64,000 nucleotides of DNA from Ruminococcaceae bacterium D5 (GTDB lineage Bacteria; Bacillota; Clostridia; Oscillospirales; Ruminococcaceae), in the NCBI GenBank assembly GCA_900113995.1, contig FORK01000012.1:1-64000 (forward strand), written 5' to 3'. This document shows positions 17,762-27,610 of the stretch, piece by piece; within the stretch, counting starts at the first letter, position 1, and the number at the start of each line of letters is the position of its first letter. The notes under the pieces were generated by a model. That model had not been told where the DNA came from and ran no database searches. It worked only from the letters and a program-made list of their open reading frames with translations. The position numbers were made by a program, and so were the translations under genes.

Positions 17762-18562
17762 TCAGATCATGTGCTTGGCCGCAAGGATGCCGGCCAGCTT
17801 GTCGCAGGTGGCCTTATCGGCGCCCTCCAGCATCATGCCGACACCCTTCTGGGGCGGAGTGAAGGACTTAAAGATGTTGGTAGGAGAGCCCTTGAGGCCG
17901 ATCGTGCTGGGATCGATGAGGGGATCGTCCTTGAGGGTGTTGTAGTCAAAGATCTCATAAGGCTTGGCATAGCATTCGAAAATGCCGTTTACGCTCATAT
18001 AGCGGGGATTGTTGAGCTCCTTGATGCAGGTGATCAGACAGGGGGTCTTGACCTTGATGGTCATGTAGCCGTCCTCGAGCATCCGCTTGATGGTGAGGGT
18101 GTCGCCGTCCTTCTTGATCTCGGCGGCGTAGGAAACCTGCGGAAGGCCAAGCTTCTCCGCGATCTGCGGGCCGACCTGAGCGGTATCGCCATCGATGGCC
18201 TGACGGCCGCACATGACGATGTCCTCGGGGCCGACGCCGATCTTGTTGATGGCGGCAGCGAGAATCTGGGAGGTCGCATAAGTATCGGAACCGCCGAATT
18301 CACGTCCGGATACCAGAACGGCGCGGTCAACGCCGCGGGCCATGACCTCACGCAGCATTCCTTCTGCGGGGGGCGGGCCCATCGAGACAACGATGACCTC
18401 GGCGCCGGTCTGCTCCTTGAGGACCAGAGCGGCTTCGACGGCATTGAGGTCGTCGGGGTTGGTAATCGCAGCCATGGAGGCGCGGTTCAGAGTGCCATCG
18501 GGATTCACGGCCACCTTACCAGAGGTATCGGGGACCTGCTTGACACAAACAATGATTTTCAT
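17762..18562 (-). CDS. etfB: Electron transfer flavoprotein, beta subunit
   Basis: A 266-residue partner of EtfA with the typical start MKIIVCVKQVPDTSGKVAV and the signature VEAALVLKEQTGAEVIVVSM. The middle region with CGRQAIDGDTAQVGPQIAEK is the nucleotide-binding segment. AGGAGG precedes ATG 18562. It lies 18 bases after bcd and 21 bases before etfA, the canonical clostridial order for reduction of crotonyl-CoA to butyryl-CoA. Confidence 0.96.
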   Translation of the reverse strand: MKIIVCVKQVPDTSGKVAVNPDGTLNRASMAAITNPDDLNAVEAALVLKEQTGAEVIVVSMGPPPAEGMLREVMARGVDRAVLVSGREFGGSDTYATSQILAAAINKIGVGPEDIVMCGRQAIDGDTAQVGPQIAEKLGLPQVSYAAEIKKDGDTLTIKRMLEDGYMTIKVKTPCLITCIKELNNPRYMSVNGIFECYAKPYEIFDYNTLKDDPLIDPSTIGLKGSPTNIFKSFTPPQKGVGMMLEGADKATCDKLAGILAAKHMI

Positions 18563-18580
18563 TTCGATCTGCCTCCTAAC

Positions 18581-19723
<1,143 letters not shown>

Positions 19724-19851
19724 ATTTGTTTTCTCCTCCTATGTTAGAGTCAAACACAACGGGCGGACTTGTCACCGCCCGACGGTTTCCCAGCGACCGG
19801 TTGAATTGCGTCTGAACCGGAATTTTGGCGCAAAACAACCTATGTATATCC

Positions 19852-19869
19852 TTGTTACAGATATAACAA
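19852..19869. promoter_or_regulatory. Predicted Rex operator of bcd
   Basis: TTGTTAC-AGAT-ATAACAA matches 12 of 14 defined bases of the clostridial Rex consensus TTGTTAA-N4-TTAACAA. It lies five bases downstream of the -10 box, over the transcription start, where a repressor would block initiation. A second site, TTGTTAA-TTTT-CTAACAC (19911-19928), also matches 12 of 14 and lies just upstream of the -35 box. Rex control of bcd operons is established in clostridia; here it is inferred. Confidence 0.65.
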
Positions 19870-19874
19870 TTATA

Positions 19875-19903
19875 TTTATAGCACGACCGGAACATGAATG
19901 CAA
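19875..19903 (-). promoter_or_regulatory. Sigma-A promoter of bcd-etfB-etfA
   Basis: Read on the minus strand: TTGCAT (19903-19898), a 17-base spacer, TATAAA (19880-19875). It lies about 150 bases upstream of bcd and is flanked by the two Rex-like sites. Confidence 0.7.
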
Positions 19904-20076
19904 GGGATATTTGTTAATTTTCTAACACGAAGAAAAGATTTAGCAAAATAGCCTAATTTGAGACGAATTCATTTGGGAAAAAGGTAAAAATGAGAAAAAT
20001 CCGATTCGTTTGAAGGGCCACAATTCCACCGGGGGAGGACAGGCGGCGGCAAAGTTCCGGAAGGGGAGACCCATGG

Positions 20077-20107
20077 AAAAGGCCGCGCTGCAAAATGCGG
20101 CGCGGCC
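20077..20107 (-). terminator. Terminator of but
   Basis: GGCCGCGC stem with an eleven-base loop, followed on the minus strand by TTTTCC, 16 bases past the but stop. Confidence 0.75.
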
Positions 20108-20122
20108 CGAAAAAGCGGGGTA

Positions 20123-21460
20123 TTACCGGTTGGAGCGCCTCCAGATTTTCAGGCGCTCTGCGTCTTTGATGAGCTGATCGCGGAAGTCGGGGTGGGCGAC
20201 CGAGATAATCGCTTCGGCCCTTTCCCAAGTCGAAAGGCCCTTGAGGCAGACCTTGCCGTATTCGGTGACAAGGTAATGGAGGTTGGTGCGGGTGTCGGTG
20301 ACAGCAGAGCCCGGCGCAAGGGTGGGAACAATGCGGGAACGCAGCACCCCATCCTTTCCCTTGAAGGCTGACGAGCAGCAGATGAAGCTTTTTCCGCCCT
20401 TCGAGAGATAGGCTCCGAGTACAAAGTCCAGCTGGCCGCCCGCGCCGGAAATATGGCGGGTGCCGGCCGTTTCCGCGTTGATCTGGCCGGTGAGATCGAG
20501 GTCAACGGCATTGTTGATCGACATGAAATGATCGATCTGGGCGATGGTGCGGGCGTCGTTGGTGTAGCTGACCGGTGCGGCCATGACCGCAGGATTTTCG
20601 TTGATGTAATCATAGAGCTTTTTGGTGCCCGCGGCGAAGGCGAAGACCTGCCGACCGCGGTCGATCGACTTTTTGGAGCCGTTGATCTTTCCGGCCATGG
20701 CAATATCAACGAATGCGTCGACATACATCTCGGTATGAACGCCGAGATCTTTGAGGTCGGAGTCCGCGATCATCGAGCCAACCGCGTTGGGCATCCCGCC
20801 GATACCGAGCTGAAGGCAGGCACCGTTGGGAATCTCCTCGACGATCAGCTTGGCCACGGCCTCGTCAACAGCCGACGGCGCTCCCGCACCCATCTCGGCC
20901 ATCGCGGGATTGTCCCCCTCCACGATCATATCGACCTGTGAAACATGGATTTCGGTTTCGCTGCCGCCGTAGCAGCGGGGCATATTCCTGTTAACCTCGA
21001 GAATGACGGTTTTGGCGGTTTCGCAGACCGCCATCAGGTGGGAGGCGTTGGGGCCGAAGTTTAAATAGCCGTGCTCGTCCATCGGGCAGACCTGAAACAT
21101 TGCAACGTCGGGAGGAGCAATATGCTCGCGGTAGTATCGCGGCAGTTCGGAGTAGCGCAGCGGATTGTAAAAGGCAAAGCCCTGATCGATCGCCTTGCGC
21201 TCGATCCCGCTCATATGCCAGGAATTCCAGCAGAAATGGTCGGCGGGATTCTCGATCTTGAAAATTTCGGGCACCCACATGCAGATGCCGCCGCGGATTT
21301 TTACATCGTGCAGTTCGCTCATCCGGCGGGCCAGGGCGGCGTCGAGCGCCACAGGATGGCCGGCGGACCAGCCGTAATCAACCCAGTCCCCCGATTTGAC
21401 GACAGCGGCCGCCTGATCGGCAGTGGCCAGCTTGGAACGGTAGATTTCTTGAACATTCAT
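20123..21460 (-). CDS. but: Butyryl-CoA:acetate CoA-transferase
   Basis: A 445-residue CoA-transferase that moves CoA from butyryl-CoA to acetate, releasing butyrate, the terminal step in many gut butyrate producers. Segments [38 protein letters not shown] and [16 protein letters not shown], and the C-terminus KIWRRSNR, agree closely with the Roseburia/Faecalibacterium type as I recall it, rather than with 4-hydroxybutyrate CoA-transferases. Start 21460 has GGGAGGA nine bases upstream; the longer frame is not supported. It has its own promoter, separate from bcd-etfBA. Confidence 0.9.
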   Translation of the reverse strand: MNVQEIYRSKLATADQAAAVVKSGDWVDYGWSAGHPVALDAALARRMSELHDVKIRGGICMWVPEIFKIENPADHFCWNSWHMSGIERKAIDQGFAFYNPLRYSELPRYYREHIAPPDVAMFQVCPMDEHGYLNFGPNASHLMAVCETAKTVILEVNRNMPRCYGGSETEIHVSQVDMIVEGDNPAMAEMGAGAPSAVDEAVAKLIVEEIPNGACLQLGIGGMPNAVGSMIADSDLKDLGVHTEMYVDAFVDIAMAGKINGSKKSIDRGRQVFAFAAGTKKLYDYINENPAVMAAPVSYTNDARTIAQIDHFMSINNAVDLDLTGQINAETAGTRHISGAGGQLDFVLGAYLSKGGKSFICCSSAFKGKDGVLRSRIVPTLAPGSAVTDTRTNLHYLVTEYGKVCLKGLSTWERAEAIISVAHPDFRDQLIKDAERLKIWRRSNR

Positions 21461-21536
21461 CGTTGCAGTCCTCCCAAAGTCGTGTTGTTTTGCAGGCAAA
21501 GCACAATCGTGTCGGATCAAGCGGCATGATACCATA

Positions 21537-21554
21537 TTGACACAAATATAACAA
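21537..21554. promoter_or_regulatory. Possible Rex-like operator of but
   Basis: TTGACAC-AAAT-ATAACAA matches 10 of 14 bases of the Rex consensus, with a good right half. It sits four bases downstream of the -10 box, nearly the same position as the stronger site at bcd. Weaker than the bcd site when taken alone. Confidence 0.4.
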
Positions 21555-21558
21555 AGGC

Positions 21559-21587
21559 ATTATAGCACAGCGCATATGGAATTTCAA
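21559..21587 (-). promoter_or_regulatory. Sigma-A promoter of but
   Basis: Minus-strand TTGAAA (21587-21582), a 17-base spacer and a perfect TATAAT (21564-21559). The transcript would begin about 90 bases before the start codon. Confidence 0.85.
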
Positions 21588-22440
21588 GAAGGAATTGGGA
21601 ACCTCATCCTGCACGCTGAGGGGCGCGCCATACATCTTGAACAATTGAATAAAAAGGAAGAAAAAACAAACGGGGAACCGTGGCGCGGTTCACTGAGGCG
21701 GTTTCAGATGGAAAAATAGAGAATTCCATGCGGCTTTTTCATAATCCATGAACGGTACAGGCGAAAAGCGTTCGCTGCTTCATGCAGCAATCCCTTTACG
21801 GGATTGCTTTCCGGAATCGTTGGAATATCCCGGGGGGATTCTCAACCGCACCAAATCGCATACGGAATGCTGAAGATGAAGCAAAAGACGCAAACAAGCA
21901 AAACGACGCAGCAGATCCCTGACGCCGGAATCAGGAGAAAAAGGCCCACGCCGTCAAAAAGGATGCTGAAAAGGCCGTCAAAAAGGCAAAACATTCCTCA
22001 CATTTCCGCATTGTCTCTTTGGTTTCAGTATATCAAATTGCAATCCGAATGCAAGGCGATGAAAGAAAATGTCATGGGAGTATCGCCGGCTAAAGTTGAG
22101 CGGCTGCATACTGTTCTGACCGGGAGGAGGCTCCAGCCTCCATGCACAGGAATTCCGGGTGCGGACCCGGTGACATTTGAACCTCTATCTTTTATGCGCG
22201 GGGGTATCGCATAGGACACAGAATACCGGCGATCCCTGATGACGTGCAGAAATGTGCAGAAGCGGCAATTGCATTTCTGCCGACGATCGGGCAAAAAGGA
22301 GAGCGGCGCTTCGACGAAACCACGCCATATATAAGCGGGGGAGGCCTTTTGGCCGCGCCGGCGGCGGAATCATCACTATCACAGCATGGGCTTTGGTGGT
22401 GTCTTTCGGCGGACTTCCCCAAGCCTACAAAAAAATTAAA
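21588..22440. other. Intergenic stretch with no convincing gene
   Basis: Several overlapping frames of up to 136 codons were considered. None has a good ribosome binding site or a recognisable domain. A hairpin GCAATCCC-TTTAC-GGGATTGC is at about 21785-21805. Around 21868-22030 one frame reads as a lysine/alanine-rich charged sequence interrupted by a stop, perhaps a decayed gene. Confidence 0.4.
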
Positions 22441-22658
22441 GCTACGCGTTTAACGCGTAGCTTACAGCAGCCCTGAAAGTGCATCTTACGGCCTGACGCT
22501 TAAGAGGCTCTGAACGTTTTTCCATGCATTGCATGCGCCGCAGCTGTTAAAGCAGAAATACTTTCTGATGAGCCCTTCTGTTTCCCGATGATTTGTCATT
22601 TCGCTGCTCTCACTGCTTAAAGCGAAAGCTTTTTCGTTGCCGCCGGTTCTGCTGGTGG
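22441..22658 (-). repeat. Dispersed IS200-derived repeat, copy B
   Basis: Begins with a near-perfect 21-base palindrome (GCTACGCGTT-T-AACGCGTAGC) and ends with a hairpin CCGCCGG-TTCTG-CTGGTGG (22640-22658). Internal blocks (GCCCTGAAAGTGCATCTTAC, AAGAGGCTCTGAACG, GCATTGCATGCG, AAAGCGAAAGCTTTTT) are shared with copy A and, in reverse orientation, with copies C and D. The end hairpin gains G-U pairs when read on the plus strand, which favours that strand as the folded RNA. Confidence 0.75.
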
Positions 22659-22674
22659 TTGTCTTGGAAACAAC

Positions 22675-22706
22675 AGAAGGGCTGCCTTTGTTCAGGCAGC
22701 CCTTCT
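22675..22706 (-). terminator. Terminator of mgtE
   Basis: AGAAGGGCTGCC and GGCAGCCCTTCT form a perfect 12-bp stem with an eight-base loop, just past the mgtE stop, followed on the minus strand by a T-rich stretch. Confidence 0.8.
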
Positions 22707-22717
22707 GCACCTTGAAG

Positions 22718-24055
22718 TCATTTCAGGCCGGGCAGGATGTGAATTGCAACATTGAAAAAAACGGTGAGAGACATGGCGTCGACGATGGTGGTGATCATCG
22801 GGCTGGCCATCAGTGCAGGATCAAGCTTAAACTTGGTTGCCGCAATCGGCAGCGCACCGCCGACCAGATTGGCGGCGATGACCGCGCAGAAAAGGGTAAT
22901 CCCGACGACCGACGCGAGGCCGACGTCGCGGTACTGGATGACAATTCGGATAAAGTTGAGCACACCCATGCCGGTGCCGACCATCATGCCGATGCGCAGC
23001 TCCTTCCACAGCACCCGGAAAATATCGCGGCATTCGACCTCGCCGAGAACGAGGCTGCGGATGACCGAAACCGAAGTCTGGCTGCCTGCATTTCCGCTTG
23101 TATCCATCAACATCGGCACAAAGGAAGCAAGGATTACCTGCGCGGAGAGGACTGAGTTGTAATTTTGCATGATAATCCCGCTGAAGGTGGCCGAAATCAT
23201 CAGGATCAGCAGCCAGGGAATCCGTTTGCGTGCGATGGCGAAAACCCCCGCGTCTGCATAGCTTTCTTCGGTCGGTTCCATAGCGGCCATTTTGTAAATG
23301 TCTTCGGTGGTCTCTTCTTCCATGACGTCCACCACGTCGTCGATGGTGATGAGACCTACAAGACGGTTTTCATTGTCAACAACCGGCATCGAGACGAGGT
23401 CGTACTTCTTGAAAAGATCCGCCACGTCCTCCTGATGGTCATGGGTTTTGACCGATTTGACGTCGCTTTCCATCAGGTCGCCGATGATCTCGGAATCCTT
23501 TGCGGCGAGAAGGTCGCGCAGTGCGACCGTTCCTTCGAGGTGGCGGAATTCATCGGTCACAAAGAGCTGTGAGAGCGATTCCTTGTCCTCGCACTGGCGG
23601 CGGATTTCCCGAATCGCGCGCCCCACCTCCCAGTCACGGTCCACCTCCATGAACTCGGTGGTCATGAGGCTGCCGGCCGAGGAATCGGGATACATCAGAA
23701 GCTGATTGATCTGCCGGCGGGTATCCGGATCGGCGATTTTGATGACGCGCTTGACAATCGAGGCCGGCATCTCGTCGATAAAATCGACGGTATCGTCCAT
23801 GAACAGGTCGTCGAGGATTCCGGCAAGCTCCTTGTCGGTCAGCCCTTCCACCACCCGCTGCTGCTGATCGTGCTCCAAATAAGAGAATACCTCGGCAGCC
23901 ATTTCCTTGGGCAGCAGACGGAACAGCAGGACGGTATCCTTCTCGTCCTCGATTTCGCTGATCAGCTCCGCAAGGTCGACGGAATTCATCTCCTGAATAA
24001 TCCGGCGCACCTGAATGAATTTCCTGCTGTTAAGCAGGGTTAAAAGATTCTGCAA
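22718..24055 (-). CDS. mgtE: Magnesium transporter MgtE
   Basis: A 445-residue Mg2+ channel/transporter. The N domain (LPKEMAAEVFSYL, FMDDTVDFIDEMP) is followed by two CBS domains (YPDSSAGSLMTTEF to VVDNENRLVGLITIDDVVDVM). The C-terminal membrane domain has about five helices, including FVPMLMDTSGNAGSQTSVSVIR, which forms the family pore. Length is normal. The conventional start is TTG 24055, but GGGAGG at 24072-24077 is 16 bases away from it and ideally spaced for an in-frame ATT at 24064. The gene follows a long leader with a terminator hairpin, so Mg2+ or another metal probably controls it through RNA. Confidence 0.93.
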   Translation of the reverse strand: MQNLLTLLNSRKFIQVRRIIQEMNSVDLAELISEIEDEKDTVLLFRLLPKEMAAEVFSYLEHDQQQRVVEGLTDKELAGILDDLFMDDTVDFIDEMPASIVKRVIKIADPDTRRQINQLLMYPDSSAGSLMTTEFMEVDRDWEVGRAIREIRRQCEDKESLSQLFVTDEFRHLEGTVALRDLLAAKDSEIIGDLMESDVKSVKTHDHQEDVADLFKKYDLVSMPVVDNENRLVGLITIDDVVDVMEEETTEDIYKMAAMEPTEESYADAGVFAIARKRIPWLLILMISATFSGIIMQNYNSVLSAQVILASFVPMLMDTSGNAGSQTSVSVIRSLVLGEVECRDIFRVLWKELRIGMMVGTGMGVLNFIRIVIQYRDVGLASVVGITLFCAVIAANLVGGALPIAATKFKLDPALMASPMITTIVDAMSLTVFFNVAIHILPGLK

Positions 24056-24167
24056 CTCCCCAATGGTGTTTCCTCCCTTTTTGGTGTAGCTTTGCGCCGG
24101 CTTCGGCGCATACCCTGACTCTGCTGTTTTGCCCGCCCACGGTTCAAACTAATCGGGCGCACAAAAA

Positions 24168-24196
24168 AATAACCGCCGTTTGAATCGGAGGTTATT
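24168..24196 (-). terminator. Terminator inside the mgtE leader
   Basis: AATAACCTCCG and CGGCGGTTATT form a stem followed on the minus strand by seven T residues, about 100 bases upstream of mgtE and about 190 bases downstream of its promoter. The position fits premature termination rather than the end of a gene. Confidence 0.75.
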
Positions 24197-24265
24197 GGCG
24201 TCAAGGGTTCAAGGGAAAGGACGGCATTGACAAAAGGATGCGCCCCGTCTGGCTATTGCAGCGCA

Positions 24266-24350
24266 GGGGGACAGTGAATGCACCTTCGCAAGGGCGGCTT
24301 TCCGTTTTGACCCCTATGACCACCGCTTGACTCCATTCGTTGTCACCCCC
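24266..24350 (-). promoter_or_regulatory. Structured RNA in the mgtE leader, candidate metal sensor
   Basis: On the minus strand GGGGGTGACA (24350-24341) pairs with TGTCCCCC (24273-24266). Inside, GAATG pairs with CATTC and encloses two hairpins, one closed by GCGG/CCGC and one by CCTTGCGAAGG, giving a junction. I could not match it to the M-box (ykoK) consensus as I recall it, nor to yybP-ykoY or NiCo motifs. Together with the downstream terminator it looks like a riboswitch. Confidence 0.5.
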
Positions 24351-24392
24351 CAAAAAAAATTCATCTTCGAGCTGTCGAAAAGGCTCTTATTT

Positions 24393-24422
24393 ATTGTATT
24401 GCAACTGGCTTCTCTTTGTCAA
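24393..24422 (-). promoter_or_regulatory. Promoter of mgtE
   Basis: Minus-strand TTGACA (24422-24417), an 18-base spacer and TACAAT (24398-24393). This gives a leader of about 320 bases before the coding region. Confidence 0.75.
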
Positions 24423-24451
24423 TCAAAATCGTGAGAAAAGAAAGGGAAAAT

Positions 24452-24480
24452 AAAAGAGCCATCCAATGGACGGCTCTTTT
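24452..24480 (-). terminator. Terminator of ackA
   Basis: AAAAGAGCC and GGCTCTTTT pair around TCCA/TGGA, ending in T-rich sequence on the minus strand, 23 bases past the ackA stop. Confidence 0.85.
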
Positions 24481-24503
24481 CCGATACAAGATCCGGCGGA
24501 AGA

Positions 24504-25697
24504 TTACAGCGCCGAAACGATGTCGCGGGTATCGCGGGCGATGAGAAGCTCCTCATTGGTCGGGATGACCCACACGCTGACGCGGGAGCCTTCCTTGGTG
24601 ATGCAGGCCTCCTCGCGGCAGCCCTTGTTCTTGGCGGCGTCGAAATTGACGCCGAGGAATTCGAGGCCTTCGCAAACCCGCTCACGAACGTCGTCGTCGT
24701 TCTCGCCGATTCCGCCGGTAAAGACGACGGCGTCAAGTCCGCCGAGGGCGGCGGAGTAGAAGCCGATATACTTTTTGATCTGATAGCAGAGCATGTCAAC
24801 CGCGAGCTTGGCGCGCTCGTTGCCCTCTTCCTCGGCCTTGTGCAGATCGCGCATATCGCTGCCGATGCCGGAAATGCCGAGCAGGCCGGACTGCTTGTTG
24901 AGAATGTCGATAATCTTATTGAGGTTATAGCCGGACTTCTCGCTCATGACGCTGACCAGCGAGGGATCAATCACGCCGCAGCGGGTGCCCATCATCAGGC
25001 CGGCTAGAGGAGTCAGGCCCATCGAGGTGTCGATGCACTTGCCCGAGTCGATGGCGGTGATGGAAGAGCCGTTTCCGAGGTGGCAGGTGATGACCTTCAT
25101 ATTATCCCGCCCGGTCAGCTCGCCGAGACGGTGCGACACATAGCGGTGGCTGGTGCCGTGGAAGCCGTAGCGGCGCAGGCGGTACTTCTCATAATATTCA
25201 TAGGGAATGGGATAGGTGTATGCCTTGGGGGGCATGGTCTGGTGGAAAGCGGTGTCAAAGACGACGACCATCGGAATCTTTTCGCCGAAGACCTTGCGGC
25301 AGGCGCGCATGGCGATGAGGCAGGGGGGATTGTGCAGCGGGGCGAGGTCCGAGAGGTCGTCGATGGTCTTCATGACCTCGCCGTCCACCAGCACAGACTT
25401 GGAGAATTTTTCGCCGCCGTGAACGCCGCGGTGGCCGATGGCCGAAATTTCAGAGATGTCATCGATGACCTTGTGCTCGCCGGTGGTCAGCAGGTCAACG
25501 ACCTCGGCGAAAGCCTCGGCATGGGTCGGAAAGTTGGTTTCGTATTCGATTTTGGTGCCGGTGGCAAGTTTGTGGCTGATAAAGCCGCCGGCCCCGATCC
25601 GTTCGCAGTTACCCTTGACAATGACCTTTTCACTCTCCATATCGATGAGCTGGTACTTCATCGAGGAGCTGCCCGCGTTGATGACAAGAATCTTCAT
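24504..25697 (-). CDS. ackA: Acetate kinase
   Basis: 397 residues. Interconverts acetyl phosphate + ADP and acetate + ATP. N-terminal phosphate-loop MKILVINAGSSSMKYQL, GHRGVHGG, the HLGNGSS motif and the C-terminal VFTGGIGEN are all present, with normal length. pta is not adjacent. In a butyrate producer that uses butyryl-CoA:acetate CoA-transferase, AckA balances acetate and ATP. ATG 25697 has GGAGG about 12 bases upstream. Confidence 0.97.
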   Translation of the reverse strand: MKILVINAGSSSMKYQLIDMESEKVIVKGNCERIGAGGFISHKLATGTKIEYETNFPTHAEAFAEVVDLLTTGEHKVIDDISEISAIGHRGVHGGEKFSKSVLVDGEVMKTIDDLSDLAPLHNPPCLIAMRACRKVFGEKIPMVVVFDTAFHQTMPPKAYTYPIPYEYYEKYRLRRYGFHGTSHRYVSHRLGELTGRDNMKVITCHLGNGSSITAIDSGKCIDTSMGLTPLAGLMMGTRCGVIDPSLVSVMSEKSGYNLNKIIDILNKQSGLLGISGIGSDMRDLHKAEEEGNERAKLAVDMLCYQIKKYIGFYSAALGGLDAVVFTGGIGENDDDVRERVCEGLEFLGVNFDAAKNKGCREEACITKEGSRVSVWVIPTNEELLIARDTRDIVSAL

Positions 25698-25766
25698 GGT
25701 AGTCTCGAACCTCCGTTAACTTTTTGCACCGCCCGCGAAAAAAACGCCGCGAAGGGACGGTATTTC

Positions 25767-25795
25767 TTGACTGGAATATTTCTTTCCTCTATAAT
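25767..25795 (+). promoter_or_regulatory. Sigma-A promoter of tmcAL
   Basis: TTGACT (25767-25772), a 17-base spacer and TATAAT (25790-25795), about 60 bases before the start codon. Confidence 0.85.
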
Positions 25796-25855
25796 ATTAT
25801 ATAATTTCCAAAAGTTCAAGTGGAAATGAAACATTCAGGGGAGGGGGAACCGGCC

Positions 25856-27064
25856 ATGATGACGGTTGCGGCGATTGCAGCGGAGTATAATCCGTTCCAC
25901 AATGGGCATGCCTATCAGATTGCACAGACCCGCGCCGCAGGTGCGACCCATATCGTCGCCGTCATGAGCGGAAATTTTACCCAGCGGGGAACCCCTGCCT
26001 TTGCGGAAAAGCGAGCTAGAAGCAGGTCGGCGCTCTCGGGCGGTGCCGATCTGATTGTGGAGCTGCCCCTGCCTTACGCCATGGCGACGGCGCAGCGCTT
26101 TGCGCTTGGTGCGGTCAGCATTGCAGAAGGGATGGGATGTGTTGACGTTCTGTCCTTCGGCAGCGAGTCCGGATATCTTTCCATTTTACAGGCCGCCGCA
26201 GAGGCGGTCGATTCCCCCGCCGTGCTTGCGCGGCAGAGTGAGCTGCTCGGTCAGGGAATTACCTTTGCCCGCGCCCGCCAGCAGGCGGTCAGCGAGCTGT
26301 GCGGCGACGAGATCGCCGACATGCTCGCTTCCCCCAATGACAATTTAGCCGTCGAATATATCCGGCAGATGCACCGCATCGGCAGCCGGATTCCGCCCTT
26401 TGCGGTTCCAAGGACCGGGGCGCGGCATGATAGTCAGGAGGCGTCGGGAGAAATCGCGTCGGCCTCCTTTTTACGTGCGCTGATCCGTTCGGGCGGCGTG
26501 GAGGCCGCGGCGGGGCTGGTGCCGGAGAAATGCCTCACGGCGATGCGGGAGGCATTCCGCGAAGGGGAGGCGCCCTTTGACGAGGCGGCGCTGGAGCCGG
26601 TTGTTTTCGGCGTCCTGCGCCGGATGACCCCCGCGGAGCTTTCCCGCCTGCCGGACCTTTCCGAGGGGCTGGAGAACCGTATCTATGCCGCGATCCGGCA
26701 GGCGGCCGGCCTCGGGGAAGTTCATACTCTGGCCAAATCCAAACGGTATACCGCCGCGCGGATTCGCCGCGTGGTGACGTCCGCCTTCCTTGGACTGGAC
26801 GATTCCTACGGAGCGGGGGATACCGGCGCACCCTATCTCCGGATTCTCGGCTTCAATGAGCGGGGGCGGGAAATCCTCACCCGGATGAAGCAGACCGCGC
26901 GCCTGCCGGTATCCGATTCCCTTGCCTATCTGCGCAGGCTGGGGGGGCGGGCCGCCGCCTTCGCCGAGCTGGAGGCCCGCTCCACCGACCTCTACCGTCT
27001 CGGACTGCCGAAGGTCGGCCCCTGCGGCTTCGACTTCACGGCGCAGAGCATACGGCTTCTTTGA
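25856..27064 (+). CDS. tmcAL: tRNA(Met) cytidine acetate ligase (TmcAL/YlbM)
   Basis: 402 residues. Uses acetate and ATP to make N4-acetylcytidine at the wobble position of elongator tRNA-Met. The nucleotidyltransferase-like core shows AAEYNPFHNGHAYQI (HxGH motif), VAVMSGNFTQRGTPAF and LIVELPLPYA. Starts at tandem ATG codons 25856/25859 after GGAGGG. Located next to ackA (divergent), whose product metabolises the acetate substrate; that link is suggestive only. Confidence 0.93.
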   Translation: MMTVAAIAAEYNPFHNGHAYQIAQTRAAGATHIVAVMSGNFTQRGTPAFAEKRARSRSALSGGADLIVELPLPYAMATAQRFALGAVSIAEGMGCVDVLSFGSESGYLSILQAAAEAVDSPAVLARQSELLGQGITFARARQQAVSELCGDEIADMLASPNDNLAVEYIRQMHRIGSRIPPFAVPRTGARHDSQEASGEIASASFLRALIRSGGVEAAAGLVPEKCLTAMREAFREGEAPFDEAALEPVVFGVLRRMTPAELSRLPDLSEGLENRIYAAIRQAAGLGEVHTLAKSKRYTAARIRRVVTSAFLGLDDSYGAGDTGAPYLRILGFNERGREILTRMKQTARLPVSDSLAYLRRLGGRAAAFAELEARSTDLYRLGLPKVGPCGFDFTAQSIRLL

Positions 27065-27136
27065 GCCGCCTTCAAGAGCGGCCTGCACGATCGGACAGAC
27101 GAAACCATACGAAATGAGTGAAAGGGAGAATTTATT

Positions 27137-27610
27137 ATGGATCCTATTCTGATGCTTCTGGATAAAAATGCGAGAATGCCGGTGGACGAGATTGCCGCCG
27201 CAGTCGGGAAAACCCCCGAGGAGGTGGAAGAGGCGATCGCCGGATATGAGAAGGAGGGCATCATCAAGGGTTATAAGCCGATTGTTGACTGGGAACGCAC
27301 CGGTCGGCCCTATGTCACCGCCCAGATTGCAGTCAAGATTGTGCTCAACGGCAAGATGGGCTTTGACGACATTGCGAACCTTCTCGCCAGCTTTGAGGAA
27401 GTCGAGACGGTGACCCTGACCAGCGGCGCCTATGACATTTCGCTGACCGTTTCGGGCAAGACCTTCCAGGAGGTCGCAATGTTTGTCGCCTCCCGGCTCT
27501 CTCCGCTTGAGGGGGTGCAGTCAACCTCAACCTCCTTCCAGCTCAAAACCTATAAGGAGCGCGGCATCCTTTCGGAGGCGGAACAGGATATTCGGGAGGT
27601 GCGTGTCTGA
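27137..27610 (+). CDS. Lrp/AsnC-family transcriptional regulator
   Basis: 157 residues with an N-terminal winged helix-turn-helix (LLDKNARMPVDEIAAAVGK) and a C-terminal RAM/ligand domain (TVTLTSGAYDISLTVSGK). Its stop overlaps the start of the aminotransferase by one base, so the two are co-translated and it probably senses an amino acid that the enzyme handles. Ribosome binding site GGGAGAA upstream. Confidence 0.9.
   Translation: MDPILMLLDKNARMPVDEIAAAVGKTPEEVEEAIAGYEKEGIIKGYKPIVDWERTGRPYVTAQIAVKIVLNGKMGFDDIANLLASFEEVETVTLTSGAYDISLTVSGKTFQEVAMFVASRLSPLEGVQSTSTSFQLKTYKERGILSEAEQDIREVRV

Noticed and set aside
21804-22214. 136-residue gene upstream of mgtE
   Set aside because: No ribosome binding site, no domain, low-complexity basic composition; lies in an apparently decayed intergenic region.
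24266-24350. M-box (ykoK) riboswitch assignment for the mgtE leader
   Set aside because: The conserved core segments of the M-box that I remember are not visible, so a named class is not claimed.
24373-24379. TGTCGAA, a 0A-box-like site near the mgtE promoter
   Set aside because: A single seven-base match is expected by chance in 64 kb; no supporting second site.
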